NCBI RefSeq assembly: GCF_900110915.1
Contig: NZ_FOFG01000007.1
Location: 141,122-205,121 of the forward strand
DNA from: Faunimonas pinastri
GTDB lineage: Bacteria > Pseudomonadota > Alphaproteobacteria > Rhizobiales > Afifellaceae
Direction: 5' to 3'
DNA length: 64,000 nucleotides
A program made the translations under genes and the position numbers. Position 1 is the first letter of the stretch. Each line of letters begins with the position of its first letter. This document shows, one piece after another, positions 63,647 through 64,000 of the stretch. A model generated the notes under the pieces. That model saw only the letters and a program-made list of their open reading frames with translations, ran no database searches and was not told where the DNA came from.

Positions 63647-63887
63647 TGGCCTGCCCCCAATCGGTGGCCCGTTTCAAATCTAATGCATTGTTGGCTTGTC
63701 GGCCACGCTTGAGGCGGCCGGGGAAGCGGGTTGTGTTGGCGTCGCCGGCCACAGCACGGCGTTGGGTGCGGGCGGCTTGTAACCGAGCGAAGAGTGCGGG
63801 CGACGGGTGTTGTAGTGCTGCCTCCAGCCCTCAATGATGATCCGTGCCTCGGCCAGGCTATAGAACAGCTCGCCGTTCAAAAGCTCA
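63647..63887 (-). mobile_element. Truncated IS3-family element: OrfB C-terminus and terminal repeat
   Basis: Minus-strand frame ends in the IS3 integrase C-terminus: LLNGELFYSLAEARIIIEGW, HYNTRRPHSSLGYKPPAP, stop at 63680. The outer end begins TGGCCTGCCCCCAA at 63647, matching the terminal-repeat pattern of the adjacent IS. It is cut at 63887 by the next IS inside the codon before GAG of the (D)ELLNGE motif. Non-functional. Confidence 0.8.
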
Positions 63888-64000
63888 TGACCTGCCCCTA
63901 AGATATCCTCCACGCGGCGTTAGAGTCCGGCCCTTGAAAGGACGGACGGACGGAATGAAGCGAGCGAGATTCACGGAAGAGCAGATCATCGGGATCCTGC
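63888..64000 (+). mobile_element. IS3-family insertion sequence, left end (runs off window)
   Basis: Starts TGACCTGCCCCTAAG at 63888, a typical left inverted repeat of the IS407-like IS3 group, and contains the start of OrfA. The right end lies beyond the window. Confidence 0.8.
63955..64000 (+). CDS. IS3-family transposase OrfA, 3'-truncated by the window
   Basis: ATG 63955 (after GGACGGACGGA) encodes MKRARFTEEQIIGIL, the standard N-terminus of IS3/IS911 OrfA HTH proteins. In complete elements OrfA and OrfB are joined by a -1 frameshift; OrfB is outside the window. Confidence 0.9.
   Translation, partial: MKRARFTEEQIIGIL

Noticed and set aside
1..64000. CRISPR arrays, rRNA operons or a replication origin
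   Set aside because: No regularly spaced direct repeats, no rRNA sequence and no DnaA-box cluster were seen on reading the window.

Overview
The window is high-GC DNA from an alphaproteobacterium, most likely Hyphomicrobiales (rhizobia-like). The main reasons are gene families and orders typical of that group: murA - DUF2948 - hisD - UPF0262 - LMW phosphatase - maf - yacG; lptC-lptA-lptB-rpoN-ptsN; hemC-hemD-Mic60/mitofilin-HemY divergent from tsaD-gpsA; Hsp20 followed by DUF1150; and a RegB/RegA (ActS/ActR) redox pair. The species cannot be named from sequence alone.

Layout. 1-7.4 kb: the 3' end of a LacI-type regulator, a GntR/FCD regulator, a four-gene polyamine/opine-type ABC importer with a perfect FCD-type operator palindrome just upstream, and an allantoinase. 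Together they look like uptake and use of a ureide or related nitrogen compound. 7.5-20.1 kb: two MHS-type MFS carriers, a complete cyoABCD quinol oxidase operon followed by SURF1 and regB-regA (oxidase and redox sensor side by side), an isochorismatase-fold hydrolase, and a SulP anion transporter with a highly structured leader. 20.2-25.8 kb (minus strand): acs, an ETFB-type methyltransferase, DUF3072, an EVE protein, gpsA and tsaD. 25.9-31.6 kb (plus strand): hemC, hemD, Mic60/mitofilin and HemY-like. 31.7-40.3 kb: tRNA-Thr(CGT), an aldo/keto reductase with LysR, two TetR regulators flanking an alcohol dehydrogenase, an aldehyde dehydrogenase and an SDR, then a decayed phage tail-gene remnant lying against tRNA-Phe(GAA). 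40.4-56.9 kb: the housekeeping block (yacG, maf, hisD, murA, a glycosyltransferase, a K+/H+ antiporter, hsp20, ptsN, rpoN, lptBAC, rnd).

From 56.9 kb to the end the character changes: lower coding density, AT-richer gaps, and an island-like gene set. It holds a small exported protein, then a tightly coupled minus-strand operon of two paralogous genes of unknown family plus a protein in which I recognise the catalytic motifs of a family-A DNA polymerase palm. Next come a serine recombinase with repeat-rich upstream DNA that looks like a res site, a TIR-domain protein with an N-terminal Cys/His knuckle, and two nested IS3-family elements, the second running off the window. The best candidate for an undescribed system is the 57.9-60.8 kb polymerase-like operon, possibly with the neighbouring recombinase and TIR gene.

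All family calls are by reading motifs and comparing with remembered family features; no database search or computation was possible.
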